64,000 nt of DNA from Treponema sp. (GCA_024400915.1 JAKSLX010000003.1:124001-188000), one strand, 5' to 3'. Positions 1 through 8,646 are shown, counted from the stretch's first letter. A program made the numbers and translations. Notes: generated by a model from the sequence alone, not told the origin.

Positions 1-576
1 CCATACAACCTTAGCCTAGCCTATGCAACCCAGAATAAAACATATCGCTACTGGAAAAGAAGGGTAACCTGGGCTCCATCTATAAGTTCAAGTCTTGTAT
101 ATGATTTTGTAAGGCCTACTAACAGTTATTTCAGATTTGTTCCTTCCATATCTTTTAAAATACACGAACAGTTTGAACTTACATTCAGTTCTGAGTCTCA
201 GAACAACGTAATCTTCAGATATATTCAGGATTACATGGGATATGAAAATGCTGTTGCCGGAGAAAAAAATGTTTTCAAAGATCTGTACAATTCCTTTGCA
301 TTCTGGGGAAACGGACAGTTCTGGGATGATAGTCAGGAAAATAGAAAGAATGCCGGTTTTAAAATCAAGAACTTTAAAATCAGTGTAAAGAGACTTCTTC
401 ATGACTGGAGCCTTGAAGGAAATGTAACATTCAAACCACGATATGTTACGGACAGCAATGGAAGAAAGGACTTTGATTATCATCCGTACATTACTGTTGC
501 AGTTTCCTGGCATCCAATGCCTAGCATGAAAACTAACCTTGTTGATGATTACGGAACCTGGAACCTTAATCCGTAA
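1..576 (+). CDS. C-terminal part of an outer-membrane barrel protein, LptD-like (partial)
   Basis: The reading frame is open from base 1 to the stop at 574-576, so about 191 C-terminal residues of a longer gene are present. The residues alternate polar and hydrophobic with many aromatics, as in transmembrane beta strands, and include a segment reading LLHDWSLEGNVTFKPRY near the end. A LHDW-type segment followed by two or three last strands resembles the C-terminus of LptD-like LPS-assembly proteins of spirochaetes; treponemes lack classical LPS, so the cargo would be unknown. The family call is from memory of such sequences and is moderate; a generic outer-membrane barrel is the fallback. A promoter for the next gene follows directly, so this gene probably ends its transcription unit. 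Confidence 0.55.
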   Translation, partial: PYNLSLAYATQNKTYRYWKRRVTWAPSISSSLVYDFVRPTNSYFRFVPSISFKIHEQFELTFSSESQNNVIFRYIQDYMGYENAVAGEKNVFKDLYNSFAFWGNGQFWDDSQENRKNAGFKIKNFKISVKRLLHDWSLEGNVTFKPRYVTDSNGRKDFDYHPYITVAVSWHPMPSMKTNLVDDYGTWNLNP

Positions 577-583
577 AAATTAC

Positions 584-612
584 TTGAAATACTTTCAGTG
601 TTGAATTAAGAT
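584..612 (+). promoter_or_regulatory. sigma70-like promoter of the lysine-tailed protein
   Basis: TTGAAA at 584-589, a 17-base spacer and TAAGAT at 607-612. It is followed about 30 bases later by a strong Shine-Dalgarno site (AGGAGG) and the start at 653. Confidence 0.55.
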
Positions 613-652
613 TTTAAATTGTTGGTATTTCAATGATCAACAGGAGGATTTT

Positions 653-1105
653 ATGGCTTCAAAGAAAACAGAATCGGAAAAAACAGTTGTTTTTAAAAAG
701 GAAATCAAGGAACTTCTTGACAGCGGAATCAAGGCTTCCAAGAAGGGTTTGAAAAAAGCAGGTGCAGCCCTTAGCGAATTCGGGGATGTATCAGTTATAA
801 AAATTGACATTACAAAGTACAAGGTAAAGCTTGAGAAAAAATATGTTGAGCTTGGAAAAATCTGCTCGGAAATTCTTCTTGATAAAAAAACAGGCAGTGT
901 AGGCAGAAAAACTGAAGGTGTTGAAGAAATCCTTGCTGAAGTTGAAAAACTCAAGAAGAAAATTTCTGCAGAAGAAAAGAAACTAAAGGAAAAATGCAAG
1001 AAGGATGCAAAAACTGCTCCTGCAAAGAAAACCACTGCTAAGAATACTGATTCAAAAAAGCCTTCTGTAAAGGCAACGGCAAAAAAATCAGCTTCTAAGA
1101 AATAA
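653..1105 (+). CDS. Coiled-coil protein with lysine/alanine-rich histone H1-like tail
   Basis: A 150-residue basic protein. Residues about 1-110 are predicted helical and charged, with heptad-like spacing (for example VEKLKKKISAEEKKLKEK), and the last ~40 residues are a low-complexity tail of lysine, alanine, threonine and serine (AKKTTAKN, KATAKKSASKK). Such tails occur in bacterial histone H1-like DNA-binding proteins and in some phasin-like or ribosome-associated proteins. No signal peptide or membrane segment is present, so it is cytoplasmic. AGGAGG seven bases before ATG fixes the start. The gene stands alone between its own promoter and a terminator. Nucleoid binding is inference from composition only. 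Confidence 0.8.
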   Translation: MASKKTESEKTVVFKKEIKELLDSGIKASKKGLKKAGAALSEFGDVSVIKIDITKYKVKLEKKYVELGKICSEILLDKKTGSVGRKTEGVEEILAEVEKLKKKISAEEKKLKEKCKKDAKTAPAKKTTAKNTDSKKPSVKATAKKSASKK

Positions 1106-1112
1106 TTGCTTC

Positions 1113-1145
1113 AAAGGCTGTCCAAAAACGGGCGGCCTTTATTTT
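1113..1145 (+). terminator. Rho-independent terminator
   Basis: An 11-bp stem, 1113-1123 with 1130-1140, containing two G-U pairs and a six-base loop, followed by a T-rich run. It lies directly after the lysine-tailed gene and at the 3' end of the convergent HPt gene, so it may serve both. Confidence 0.75.
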
Positions 1146-1476
1146 ATTCAAGATCCTTTTTTATTGTATCAATAGCTTCGGAAAGAGTTCTTGAGAAATT
1201 TTCGTTTAGTTCTACAAGATTTCCCTCTGCCTTTCCCCGCAGAACATTCTCTAGCATTTGCCCTGAGTAGGCGGCTTTTTCCGCAGCTATCTGTCTTGCA
1301 GCACCCTTGAAGGAATGAACGTAAGCAGCCGCTTCAAGAGAATTTTTCTGTTCCAGAGTTTCTAATTCTTTCAGACTGAATATTTTGTCATAAACAAATG
1401 ATCGTTCAAGTTCCTGTAGTAATTCTATTTCTTCGCCAACCATTTCCAATGCAAGGGCTCTGTTGAAAATTTCCAT
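1144..1476 (-). CDS. Histidine phosphotransfer (HPt) domain protein
   Basis: A 110-residue all-helical protein. The motif AAYVHSFKGAARQ (His54 with the HxxKG pattern) is the phospho-accepting site of HPt domains, which relay phosphate between a hybrid histidine kinase and a response regulator. The domain occupies the whole protein; no kinase or receiver domain is present. I chose the internal ATG at 1476 because AGGAG lies just upstream of it; an upstream ATG at 1527 has no such site and would overlap the opposing lepB promoter region. The gene is divergent from lepB. No kinase or regulator partner is in the window, so the pathway is unknown. Confidence 0.85.
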   Translation of the reverse strand: MEIFNRALALEMVGEEIELLQELERSFVYDKIFSLKELETLEQKNSLEAAAYVHSFKGAARQIAAEKAAYSGQMLENVLRGKAEGNLVELNENFSRTLSEAIDTIKKDLE

Positions 1477-1533
1477 TGCTTCTCCTTTGTTAAAATAAGC
1501 TTTTGTCTTCTTATAGTATCGCAGCAAAATATC

Positions 1534-1542
1534 TGTTATAAT
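1534..1542 (+). promoter_or_regulatory. Extended -10 promoter of lepB, close to the start codon
   Basis: TG at 1534-1535 and TATAAT at 1537-1542 form an extended -10 element; no good -35 is seen. Only six bases separate TATAAT from the lepB ATG at 1549, so the transcript should begin at or next to the start codon. Confidence 0.6.
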
Positions 1543-1548
1543 TATATC

Positions 1549-3303
1549 ATGAAAAATTTGACTTTAACATGCAAAATCAATCTTGCTGTATCAGCTGTTT
1601 TTACCTTGCTTTGCCTTTCTTTCAGGCCTGATGTTTCCCTTGCAGCATTTCCATTAGCCGTCTGCTTTACGGCCATAATGTATTTTTACACGTACAGGAC
1701 AATGATTGTTAAACTGGATGTTTCTCATATCAATGCAATCAGAAGATTTTTTCAGTATGAACCTTTTGTATATATTACTGCCTTTGTAATTCAGCGATCG
1801 GGTAAAGAAGGTTTTCCTCTTTTCTATGATGCAATCTGTTCCCTCGTCTGGGTTGCCATCCTTGTCATTTCCTTTAGAATTCAGTACATCATTTCTGAAA
1901 AGCGAATTGATTCCGTTTGCAATGAATGGAAGGAATACAGGGCTATGCATCCTGTTGTAAAAGCAAAGGGAACAAAGCGCATTGTTTTTGAAATCCTTGA
2001 ATGGGTAGATGCTCTTTTTCAGGCTGTTTTTACAATCATCCTGTTGAACATTTTTCTTTTTCAGCTTTACGAAATTCCATCGGAAAGCATGGTGCCTACA
2101 TTCCTGATAAAAGACCGTGTGATTGTTTTCAAGACTTTTGCCGGACCAAAATTTCCGCTTACGGATTTTGGACTTCCATACATGACAAAATACAAAAGGG
2201 GAGATATTGTCGTTTTTCGTAATCCTCATTATGGAACCGAAAGAAAAAGCGAGGTAAAGACTTTCTTCAGCCAGTTCATCTACATGTGTTCCCTCACTTT
2301 ACTTAAGACGAATACTGACGAAAACGGTGAGCTTAAGGCCGATCCTCTTGTAAAGAGAGTTTGTGCTCTTCCAGGTGAGCAGATTTACATGTTGGACGGA
2401 ACCTTATACAAAAGGACAAAAGAAGATAATGATTTTAAGCCAGTGGAAAAAGATGCTGAATGGGCAGCCTGGGATTTGAATCCTCTTTCTGAAAAAACTA
2501 AATCTAAGATTCAGCAGATTCCGTTGAATAAAAGACAGGCTGCTGAATGTCTTGAAGTTGAAAGAATGAGACGGGAGCTGGACCTTGTTTCTGCCAAGCT
2601 TGAATGTGAGAGCCTTGCAAAGGAATTCAATCGCCTCTATCTTTCTGTTCCTTCAAAAAATGAAAAGCAGGCGGATTCAATTTTTACGCAGAAAGAACTT
2701 ATGGTATATAATCTTTTTAGCAATATAAACAATGAGACTATTTCACTTCTAACTGCAGAAGGTGGTGCTCAATGGTTTGACAGTTTTATAAACGGATGGT
2801 CAATGAATCAAGTTTTCGCTGACAAGTATGAAGAATGCTGTTTTAAGTTAAATGTAATGTGCAAGCTTGTTTTTGGTCGTCTTGTAGTCCGCACTGCAAA
2901 TCTTATCAGCCAGGGAGTATCTGCTTCTGAATGGGGAGAAGATCCTGTCCGCACTGAATGTTTCCAAAAGGCCCAGATGCTTTCAGACTATGTTTTTGAA
3001 ATGGATCTTAGAAATCTTCCCGTATTTCCTGCCAGCAATGATGACGGTTCAGCAAACTACATTCCAGAAAACTGTTATTTCATGATGGGGGATAACCGCT
3101 ACAATTCCCTGGACATGAGGCACCGTTACGAACAGATTCTTGAACCCCTTTCAAAGCTTGATCCTATGTCCGTAGCATATTACACAAATATTGAACCTCA
3201 GTGGGTAAACAGAAACCGCATGCTGGGAAAAGCCTGCTTTAGGTTCTGGCCATTAAGCCGTGCAGGAGCCCCTGGTATTGGCATGAGGGAAATACGAAAG
3301 TAG
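1549..3303 (+). CDS. lepB: Signal peptidase I, long form with a large internal insertion
   Basis: A 584-residue membrane serine protease that removes signal peptides from exported proteins. Four hydrophobic segments lie before the catalytic region (about residues 10-50, 70-115 and 150-172). The catalytic serine is Ser180 in PSESMVPTF, the general-base lysine is Lys269 in VKRVCALPGE, and the conserved MMGDNR box is at 512-517. Usual bacterial LepB is 180-330 residues; here about 220 extra, mostly helical and charged residues separate the lysine box from the GDN box. Both catalytic residues are kept, so it should be active. It faces secA across a shared terminator. No Shine-Dalgarno site precedes the ATG; the -10 box is six bases upstream. 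Confidence 0.95.
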   Translation: MKNLTLTCKINLAVSAVFTLLCLSFRPDVSLAAFPLAVCFTAIMYFYTYRTMIVKLDVSHINAIRRFFQYEPFVYITAFVIQRSGKEGFPLFYDAICSLVWVAILVISFRIQYIISEKRIDSVCNEWKEYRAMHPVVKAKGTKRIVFEILEWVDALFQAVFTIILLNIFLFQLYEIPSESMVPTFLIKDRVIVFKTFAGPKFPLTDFGLPYMTKYKRGDIVVFRNPHYGTERKSEVKTFFSQFIYMCSLTLLKTNTDENGELKADPLVKRVCALPGEQIYMLDGTLYKRTKEDNDFKPVEKDAEWAAWDLNPLSEKTKSKIQQIPLNKRQAAECLEVERMRRELDLVSAKLECESLAKEFNRLYLSVPSKNEKQADSIFTQKELMVYNLFSNINNETISLLTAEGGAQWFDSFINGWSMNQVFADKYEECCFKLNVMCKLVFGRLVVRTANLISQGVSASEWGEDPVRTECFQKAQMLSDYVFEMDLRNLPVFPASNDDGSANYIPENCYFMMGDNRYNSLDMRHRYEQILEPLSKLDPMSVAYYTNIEPQWVNRNRMLGKACFRFWPLSRAGAPGIGMREIRK

Positions 3304-3312
3304 GTTCCTGAT

Positions 3313-3420
3313 AAAAAAAGGGGCTGTCCAATAAGTATTCCTGCCAAGGTCATTGTATATGGAAGCGAAGCTTCCATATACAATGACCTTGAAATTACTT
3401 TTGGGATAGCCCCTTTTTTT
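3313..3420. terminator. Bidirectional terminator with a 21-bp perfect inverted repeat
   Basis: An outer stem pairs 3313-3329 (A-run then GGGGCTGTCC) with 3403-3420 (GGATAGCCCC then T-run). An inner perfect 21-bp stem pairs 3346-3366 with 3370-3390 around a GAA loop. The A-run and T-run at the two ends make it a terminator in both directions, fitting its place between convergent lepB and secA. Confidence 0.85.
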
Positions 3421-3436
3421 AATGATTTTTTATGGA

Positions 3437-6223
3437 TTACATTCCGCGTCCGTGGCAAGCCTTGTATTTCTTGCCGCTTCCGCATGGACAAGGATCGTTG
3501 CGTCCAACCTTTGGCTGGCTTCTAACTACTGTAACACCTTGTCCCTGACGACCGCTCTTCATTGCGCTGTCTCTTGCCCCCTGCTGAGCCTGTCTTGCAT
3601 TGAAGGAATTTCCTGGGTTGTTTGCCGCAGCCATTGGAGACTGAGATGCAGCATCCTCGTGCTTTGCGTTCATCTGTGTCGGCATTACACGCTTTGGAGC
3701 TGGTTCTCCGTTAATCTGGATCTTAACCCTAAAGATAAGACTTGAAACTGTATCACGGATGAATCCGAGCATTTCGTCAAAGGCATCGAAACCATCGTTC
3801 TTGTATTCCGTCAAAGGATTCTTCTGTCCATAACCGCGGAGGTGAACTGATTCCTTAAGACCGTCAAGGAATTCAAGCTGGTCAAGCCACTTCTTGTCGA
3901 TCATCTGGATGTACTGGTATCTGATGAACATGTTGAGCTGCTGCTTTCCAACAAGCATTTCCTTCTGGGTAATGTCATCCTGAAGAATTGCCTTTACGCC
4001 CTCTGGAGTAAGACGGTCATATTCAACTGTCTGTCCAAAAGTATTGCGTATTTTGTCTGCAAGCTGGCTCTTTGAAGCTCCCTTTACTTTTCCGAATGAT
4101 TCAAAGATATCATCAACTGTTTCAAGGGCATTGTTAAGAACGCGCGTGCTCAAGTTTTCATCCATAAGGATATCGTCTCTCTGTCCGTAGATGAACTTTC
4201 TCTGCTGGTTGAGAACATCATCGTAGTCAAGAAGGTGTTTACGGATTTCAAAGTTTCTTTCTTCAACCTTCTTCTGGGCTTTTTCAATTGAACGGTTGAG
4301 CATAGGGTGGTTGATAGGTTCTCCTGGCTGCATGCCGATTCTTGACATGATTGCCTTCATTTTTTCTCCACCGAAAAGTCTCATAAGATCATCGTCCATG
4401 GAAATGTAGAACTTGGAACGTCCTGGATCTCCCTGACGACCTGAACGTCCACGGAGCTGGTTGTCGATACGGCGGCTTTCATGGCGTTCAGAACCGATTA
4501 CATAAAGACCACCGAGAGCCTTTACTTCATTGCAGTCCGCAAGCCACTTGTCGTATTCCAGTTTGCGTGCTTCTTCAAGCTTTTCTTCTGGAGCATCTGT
4601 TCCTGCGCGTTTCTTTGCACGGCTTTCGAGGGAACCGCCAAGCTTAATGTCTGTACCGCGACCTGCCATGTTTGTGGCAACTGTAACGGCACCCTTTGCA
4701 CCAGCGTTTTCAATGATATGAGCTTCGCGCTCGTGATTCTTTGCGTTCAATACTTCGTGAGGAATTCCGCTGCGGGTAAGGATTGCACTTAAGTGTTCTG
4801 ACTTTTCAACGGAAACTGTACCGATAAGAACTGGCTGACCCTTTGCGTGTGCTTCCTTTACTTCCTTTGCGATGGCAACCCACTTGTCTGCTTCGTTAAG
4901 GTAAACTTCATCGTCTTCGTCCTTGCGGGCAACAGGTCTGTGTGTTGGAATTGCAACAACATCAAGCTCGTAAATCTTTGAGAATTCAACTGCTTCTGTT
5001 TCTGCAGTACCGGTCATGCCGGAAAGCTTGTCGTACATGCGGAAGAAATTCTGGTATGTGATTGTTGCGAGAGTACGGCTCTTCTGAGCAATCTTAAGGT
5101 GTTCCTTAGCTTCGATTGCCTGGTGGAGTCCGTCACCGTAGCGGCGGCCTTCAAGGATACGACCTGTGAATTCATCAACAATCTGAACCTGTCCTTCCTG
5201 AACAACGTAATCAACATCGTTGTGGTAAAGTGTGTGGGCGCGAACAGCCTGGGTGAAGTAGTGTACATATTCAAAGTTTTCAGAATCGAAAACAGTCGTT
5301 CCTTCTGCAATCAGGTGCTGCTTAAGGAGTATGTCGTTGATCTTGTTCATACCCTTGTCTGTAAATGAAACACGCTTTGACTTTTCATCAAGCTTGTAGT
5401 CGCCTTCAAGGGCTTCCCTCTGTTCTGGAGTCATGTCAACTTCATCAGGGTAATCGTTTGTCTTTGGATCCTTCTCAACTTCCTTGAACTGACCCACATA
5501 TTTGTCAACTTCGTGGAACTTGAAGGTGTCGTCCTCTGCCTGACCTGAAATGATGAGAGGTGTTCTTGCTTCATCAATGAGGATGGAGTCAATTTCATCG
5601 ACGATACAGAAGTTAAATCCGCGCTGTGTCTTTGCGGACATTTCAATCTGCATGTTGTCGCGAAGATAGTCAAAGCCGAATTCGCTGTTTGTACCGTATG
5701 TAAGGTCGCAGTTGTAGGCAGCTTTGCGTGCTTCGTTGTCCATGTTTGCAAGGACGCAACCTACTGTCTGTCCAAGGAACTTGTATACGCGGCCCATCCA
5801 CTTGCTGTCGCGTTCTGCAAGGTATTCGTTTACTGTAACTATGTGGACACCTTTGCCTGAAAGGGAGTTGAGGTAAGCTGCGCAGACACACATCAAGGTC
5901 TTACCTTCACCTGTCTTCATTTCAGTAATCTTTCCTGAATTGAGGACGAGGGAACCCATAAGCTGGCAAGGGTATGCGCGTTCACCAAGAACACGATTTG
6001 CTGCTTCACGTGCAAGAGCGAACGCATCTACAAGAATATCATCAAGAGTTTCACCCTTTGCAAGGCGATCCTTCAAAATCTTAGTCTGTTCAGGAAATTC
6101 TTCGTCTTTGAAAGACTGTGCCCATGATTCGCGGGCTTCAATTTTTGCTACAACAGGCTCAAGTGCCTTAACTGCACGGTCATTTGCCGAGCCAAATACA
6201 AATGTCAATACTTTGTCAAACAT
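3437..6223 (-). CDS. secA: Preprotein translocase ATPase SecA
   Basis: A 928-residue motor that drives unfolded preproteins through SecYEG. Walker A MKTGEGKT is at 102-109; DEIDSILIDEARTPLIISG marks the DEAD-like motif, and TNMAGRGTDIKLGG and LRGRSGRQGDPG the second helicase fold. The C-terminus carries the zinc/SecB-binding tail with Cys912, Cys914, Cys923 and His924. Length and domain order match the family. No Shine-Dalgarno site precedes the ATG; a promoter with its -10 box eight bases upstream suggests a leaderless mRNA. It is divergent from the lipoprotein gene at 6299. Confidence 0.98.
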   Translation of the reverse strand: MFDKVLTFVFGSANDRAVKALEPVVAKIEARESWAQSFKDEEFPEQTKILKDRLAKGETLDDILVDAFALAREAANRVLGERAYPCQLMGSLVLNSGKITEMKTGEGKTLMCVCAAYLNSLSGKGVHIVTVNEYLAERDSKWMGRVYKFLGQTVGCVLANMDNEARKAAYNCDLTYGTNSEFGFDYLRDNMQIEMSAKTQRGFNFCIVDEIDSILIDEARTPLIISGQAEDDTFKFHEVDKYVGQFKEVEKDPKTNDYPDEVDMTPEQREALEGDYKLDEKSKRVSFTDKGMNKINDILLKQHLIAEGTTVFDSENFEYVHYFTQAVRAHTLYHNDVDYVVQEGQVQIVDEFTGRILEGRRYGDGLHQAIEAKEHLKIAQKSRTLATITYQNFFRMYDKLSGMTGTAETEAVEFSKIYELDVVAIPTHRPVARKDEDDEVYLNEADKWVAIAKEVKEAHAKGQPVLIGTVSVEKSEHLSAILTRSGIPHEVLNAKNHEREAHIIENAGAKGAVTVATNMAGRGTDIKLGGSLESRAKKRAGTDAPEEKLEEARKLEYDKWLADCNEVKALGGLYVIGSERHESRRIDNQLRGRSGRQGDPGRSKFYISMDDDLMRLFGGEKMKAIMSRIGMQPGEPINHPMLNRSIEKAQKKVEERNFEIRKHLLDYDDVLNQQRKFIYGQRDDILMDENLSTRVLNNALETVDDIFESFGKVKGASKSQLADKIRNTFGQTVEYDRLTPEGVKAILQDDITQKEMLVGKQQLNMFIRYQYIQMIDKKWLDQLEFLDGLKESVHLRGYGQKNPLTEYKNDGFDAFDEMLGFIRDTVSSLIFRVKIQINGEPAPKRVMPTQMNAKHEDAASQSPMAAANNPGNSFNARQAQQGARDSAMKSGRQGQGVTVVRSQPKVGRNDPCPCGSGKKYKACHGRGM

Positions 6224-6231
6224 AATAAATA

Positions 6232-6260
6232 ATAATACACAATAATCGAATAAAATTCAA
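6232..6260 (-). promoter_or_regulatory. secA promoter, predicted leaderless
   Basis: On the minus strand: TTGAAT (6255-6260), a 17-base spacer, TATTAT (6232-6237), then only eight bases to the secA ATG at 6223. Confidence 0.65.
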
Positions 6261-6263
6261 ATA

Positions 6264-6292
6264 TTGCAAAATATCTTCTCTTTATGTATCTT
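6264..6292 (+). promoter_or_regulatory. Promoter of the 6299 lipoprotein gene, predicted leaderless
   Basis: TTGCAA (6264-6269), a 17-base spacer, TATCTT (6287-6292), then six bases to ATG 6299. Its -35 lies three bases from the secA -35, so the two promoters are back to back. Confidence 0.6.
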
Positions 6293-6298
6293 TTTATT

Positions 6299-7513
6299 AT
6301 GAAAATACTGATAAAAATTGCGGTTTCCCTTCTTTCTTTGATTTTTATTTCCGGATGTTCAAGAAACCGTGTTGTATCAAGCGTTGACCGTGAAAATCTT
6401 TTTTCCCTTAAATACGGTAATTTTGAGGATGAACTCAATCTCTTTGATTTTGGTCATTCCGGTGAAATAAATACAACTCTCTGTATGCGTGATGGTTTCT
6501 TCTACATAATGAACGGTGAAGCAAAGAAAATCATGGAAATGAACAGCTATGGCAATCTTCTTACCCTTTATTATAACAGCGATACAAATCCACCGCCTTC
6601 TTTTGCAGGTGAAGAATCTTCCGTCAGTTCAACAAGAAATGCCATAAAATATCCTTTCAATGACATATCTCTTATTGCAGTAGATGCAAGAAAAAACCTC
6701 TATGTGGTTGAACGGCTTCCGTTGGAACGTCAGGAAAATGATGCCAAGGCAAAACTTTCACTGAGTCAGGTTGTCCTCCGTTTTGATGAAAATAAAAAAT
6801 TCATCAACTACATTGGTCAGCAGGGACCTGGTGGAACTCCTTTTTCCTATGTAAAGAACATCTATACTACTGATAAAAATGAACTTGTTGTCGTTTGCGC
6901 CCTGCCAACGGGAATGACTGTTTACTGGTATTCTGCAGACGGATTCCTGCTGTATACGATTCCAATTGAAAAGCAGAATATCCCCAATCCATTCGTAGAA
7001 GAAAATAACGATTATTTTTATTCCCTCGACAACATAGTTCCTGATTACAAGAATAGAACCATATATCTAAAGGTTGATTATTTTTCAAGCTATGTCGATG
7101 CTTCCTCCAGAGTTCAGTCTGGTATTGAATATGTTACAAGCCTGATACATCCTTTCAAGGTTGAAGAAAATGCCTATGAGATGCCAGTTACAATTCCTCC
7201 GTACAGCGAAGAAGTTTCAGAAGGCTTCAATAAGGAAACCTACGACATTCCTTATGATTTCCTTGGCGTTACGGAATCAGGCTGGCTTTATTTTATCGTA
7301 AGTACACAGAACGGTTTTACAGTTCAGATGGTTCAGTCTGATGGTCAGAGAATTTTAAAAAGAAATGTTGAACTCAATAGGGAAGAAAACCTCTACTATT
7401 CATTTAATCTCAGCAGGGAAGGAATTATTTCTGTTCTTCTTGTTGAACGGGAAAAAGCCACTGTTTCATGGTGGCGTGCCGACTCTCTCATTCAGGCTGT
7501 AATCAAAAATTAG
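6299..7513 (+). CDS. Lipoprotein, beta-propeller/NHL-like, treponeme type
   Basis: A 404-residue exported lipoprotein. The signal peptide ends in the lipobox FISGC with Cys20 as the lipidated residue. The mature part is rich in beta-strand patterns with repeated segments such as DARKNLYVVERL and GFFYIMNGEAKKI, resembling NHL or six-bladed propeller repeats; I cannot count blades with certainty. I chose ATG 6299 over 6284 because it gives a normal signal peptide and sits six bases after a -10 box. The next two genes follow closely and are also envelope proteins. The function is not recognised. Confidence 0.8.
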   Translation: MKILIKIAVSLLSLIFISGCSRNRVVSSVDRENLFSLKYGNFEDELNLFDFGHSGEINTTLCMRDGFFYIMNGEAKKIMEMNSYGNLLTLYYNSDTNPPPSFAGEESSVSSTRNAIKYPFNDISLIAVDARKNLYVVERLPLERQENDAKAKLSLSQVVLRFDENKKFINYIGQQGPGGTPFSYVKNIYTTDKNELVVVCALPTGMTVYWYSADGFLLYTIPIEKQNIPNPFVEENNDYFYSLDNIVPDYKNRTIYLKVDYFSSYVDASSRVQSGIEYVTSLIHPFKVEENAYEMPVTIPPYSEEVSEGFNKETYDIPYDFLGVTESGWLYFIVSTQNGFTVQMVQSDGQRILKRNVELNREENLYYSFNLSREGIISVLLVEREKATVSWWRADSLIQAVIKN

Positions 7514-7525
7514 CAGGGGAATGCG

Positions 7526-8092
7526 ATGGCTGAATTTGTTGACGGAAATCCAATAGAAGACATGGATCCGGCGGAAGAAAATCTTGTCTTTCACTATGAA
7601 AAGGGAAGCTTTAGGAAACGCGAGGATCTTTACACAAGAAACATGGCTACGGGCAGGGTTAAAATGAGTCCGGGATTTTTTAAGGCTTTGGTTTCCACAA
7701 AAGGCAACAAACTTGTTTTTTTTACCATGCTTATTTGCATTGGCGTTACGGTTTTTCTTGGAATTTTCAGGAGGACTGAATCGGATTCCATTGCAGGCAT
7801 TCAGTGCACTGCATCTGCCTTTTCTTTTGACGGGAAAGTCTATGCAACTTTGGAAATGGAGAAAACTTCAAAAAAGACTGATGATCTTCCCGTTGCCATT
7901 GATGTTCTTCTTGAATGCATAAATGATGAAAATGCCGTTGCCGACAAGTATTCTGAAACTTATTCCTATGTTGGAGAAGGAAAGCAATTTGTCAGGGCTG
8001 TTTTTTCTGACTATGATTTGAAGAAACTTAAGGTAGTGGTAAAGAACGGGGATAAGGAAAAAAATCTTACGGCGGGAATTACTCAAAGGTAA
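7526..8092 (+). CDS. Single-pass membrane protein of unknown function
   Basis: A 188-residue protein with a charged N-terminal half (about 60 residues, cytoplasmic if the usual orientation holds), one hydrophobic segment around residues 62-82 (LVFFTMLICIGVTVFLGIF) and an extracytoplasmic C-terminal domain of about 105 residues rich in beta-strand patterns. GGGGA lies upstream of the ATG. It starts 12 bases after the upstream lipoprotein gene and is probably co-transcribed with it. I do not recognise a family. Confidence 0.75.
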   Translation: MAEFVDGNPIEDMDPAEENLVFHYEKGSFRKREDLYTRNMATGRVKMSPGFFKALVSTKGNKLVFFTMLICIGVTVFLGIFRRTESDSIAGIQCTASAFSFDGKVYATLEMEKTSKKTDDLPVAIDVLLECINDENAVADKYSETYSYVGEGKQFVRAVFSDYDLKKLKVVVKNGDKEKNLTAGITQR

Positions 8093-8093
8093 A

Positions 8094-8122
8094 TTGCGTT
8101 TTTAGGTAAAATAAACTATTCT
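8094..8122 (+). promoter_or_regulatory. sigma70-like promoter before the 8138 gene
   Basis: TTGCGT (8094-8099), a 17-base spacer and TATTCT (8117-8122), followed by GAGGAG and the ATG at 8138. Confidence 0.5.
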
Positions 8123-8137
8123 ATAAGAGGAGATATT

Positions 8138-8632
8138 ATGGCACAGTTCTATTTTCTTTCAGTATTGATGAACATTCTTGCAGGACTTGTTCTTGTTTTT
8201 GGTATTAATCTTGTTTCCCAGAAGTATGACGGAGAACTTGATTCGTCGGATTCTTTTGATGATGAATTGGATGATTTTTCCGAAGAATCTTCTTCTGAAT
8301 CAAAGGTGAAGAAAACTTTTGGTGAACTAGGATTGGACAGTCCCAGCTTCCGTATGGTCATAGGTATTCTCTGTGTTTTTGTAGCCGTAATGAAAATTCT
8401 TTCAGTGTTTAGAAATGACGTTCCGGTAATCGGTGATCTTTTGCCTGCCGTTGCCGGTCTTTTGGGTGGAGCATCCATTCTTCTTGAATATTACATTTAC
8501 TCAACTGATACGGAAATTGGAATTAGCGAAAATGTCCAGAAGGTTTTCATTGATTCACGTAAAGGCATCGGTTATTTCTGTTTTGCAGTTGCCTTGCTTC
8601 ACTTTGTTTTCCCTCAGGTTCTTTTTCTCTAG
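8138..8632 (+). CDS. Integral membrane protein of unknown function
   Basis: A 164-residue protein with four hydrophobic segments at about residues 3-27, 70-90, 100-122 and 140-162, and a strongly acidic serine-rich loop between the first and second (about residues 33-58). A GAGGAG site precedes the ATG. No known motif is visible. It lies between an envelope gene and a Nudix gene on the same strand. Confidence 0.75.
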   Translation: MAQFYFLSVLMNILAGLVLVFGINLVSQKYDGELDSSDSFDDELDDFSEESSSESKVKKTFGELGLDSPSFRMVIGILCVFVAVMKILSVFRNDVPVIGDLLPAVAGLLGGASILLEYYIYSTDTEIGISENVQKVFIDSRKGIGYFCFAVALLHFVFPQVLFL

Positions 8633-8646
8633 GATCGGGTGGTTTT

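Noticed and set aside
4481..5368. Several open frames opposite secA
   Set aside because: They lie wholly inside a well-supported 928-residue gene and have no family signatures or start signals.
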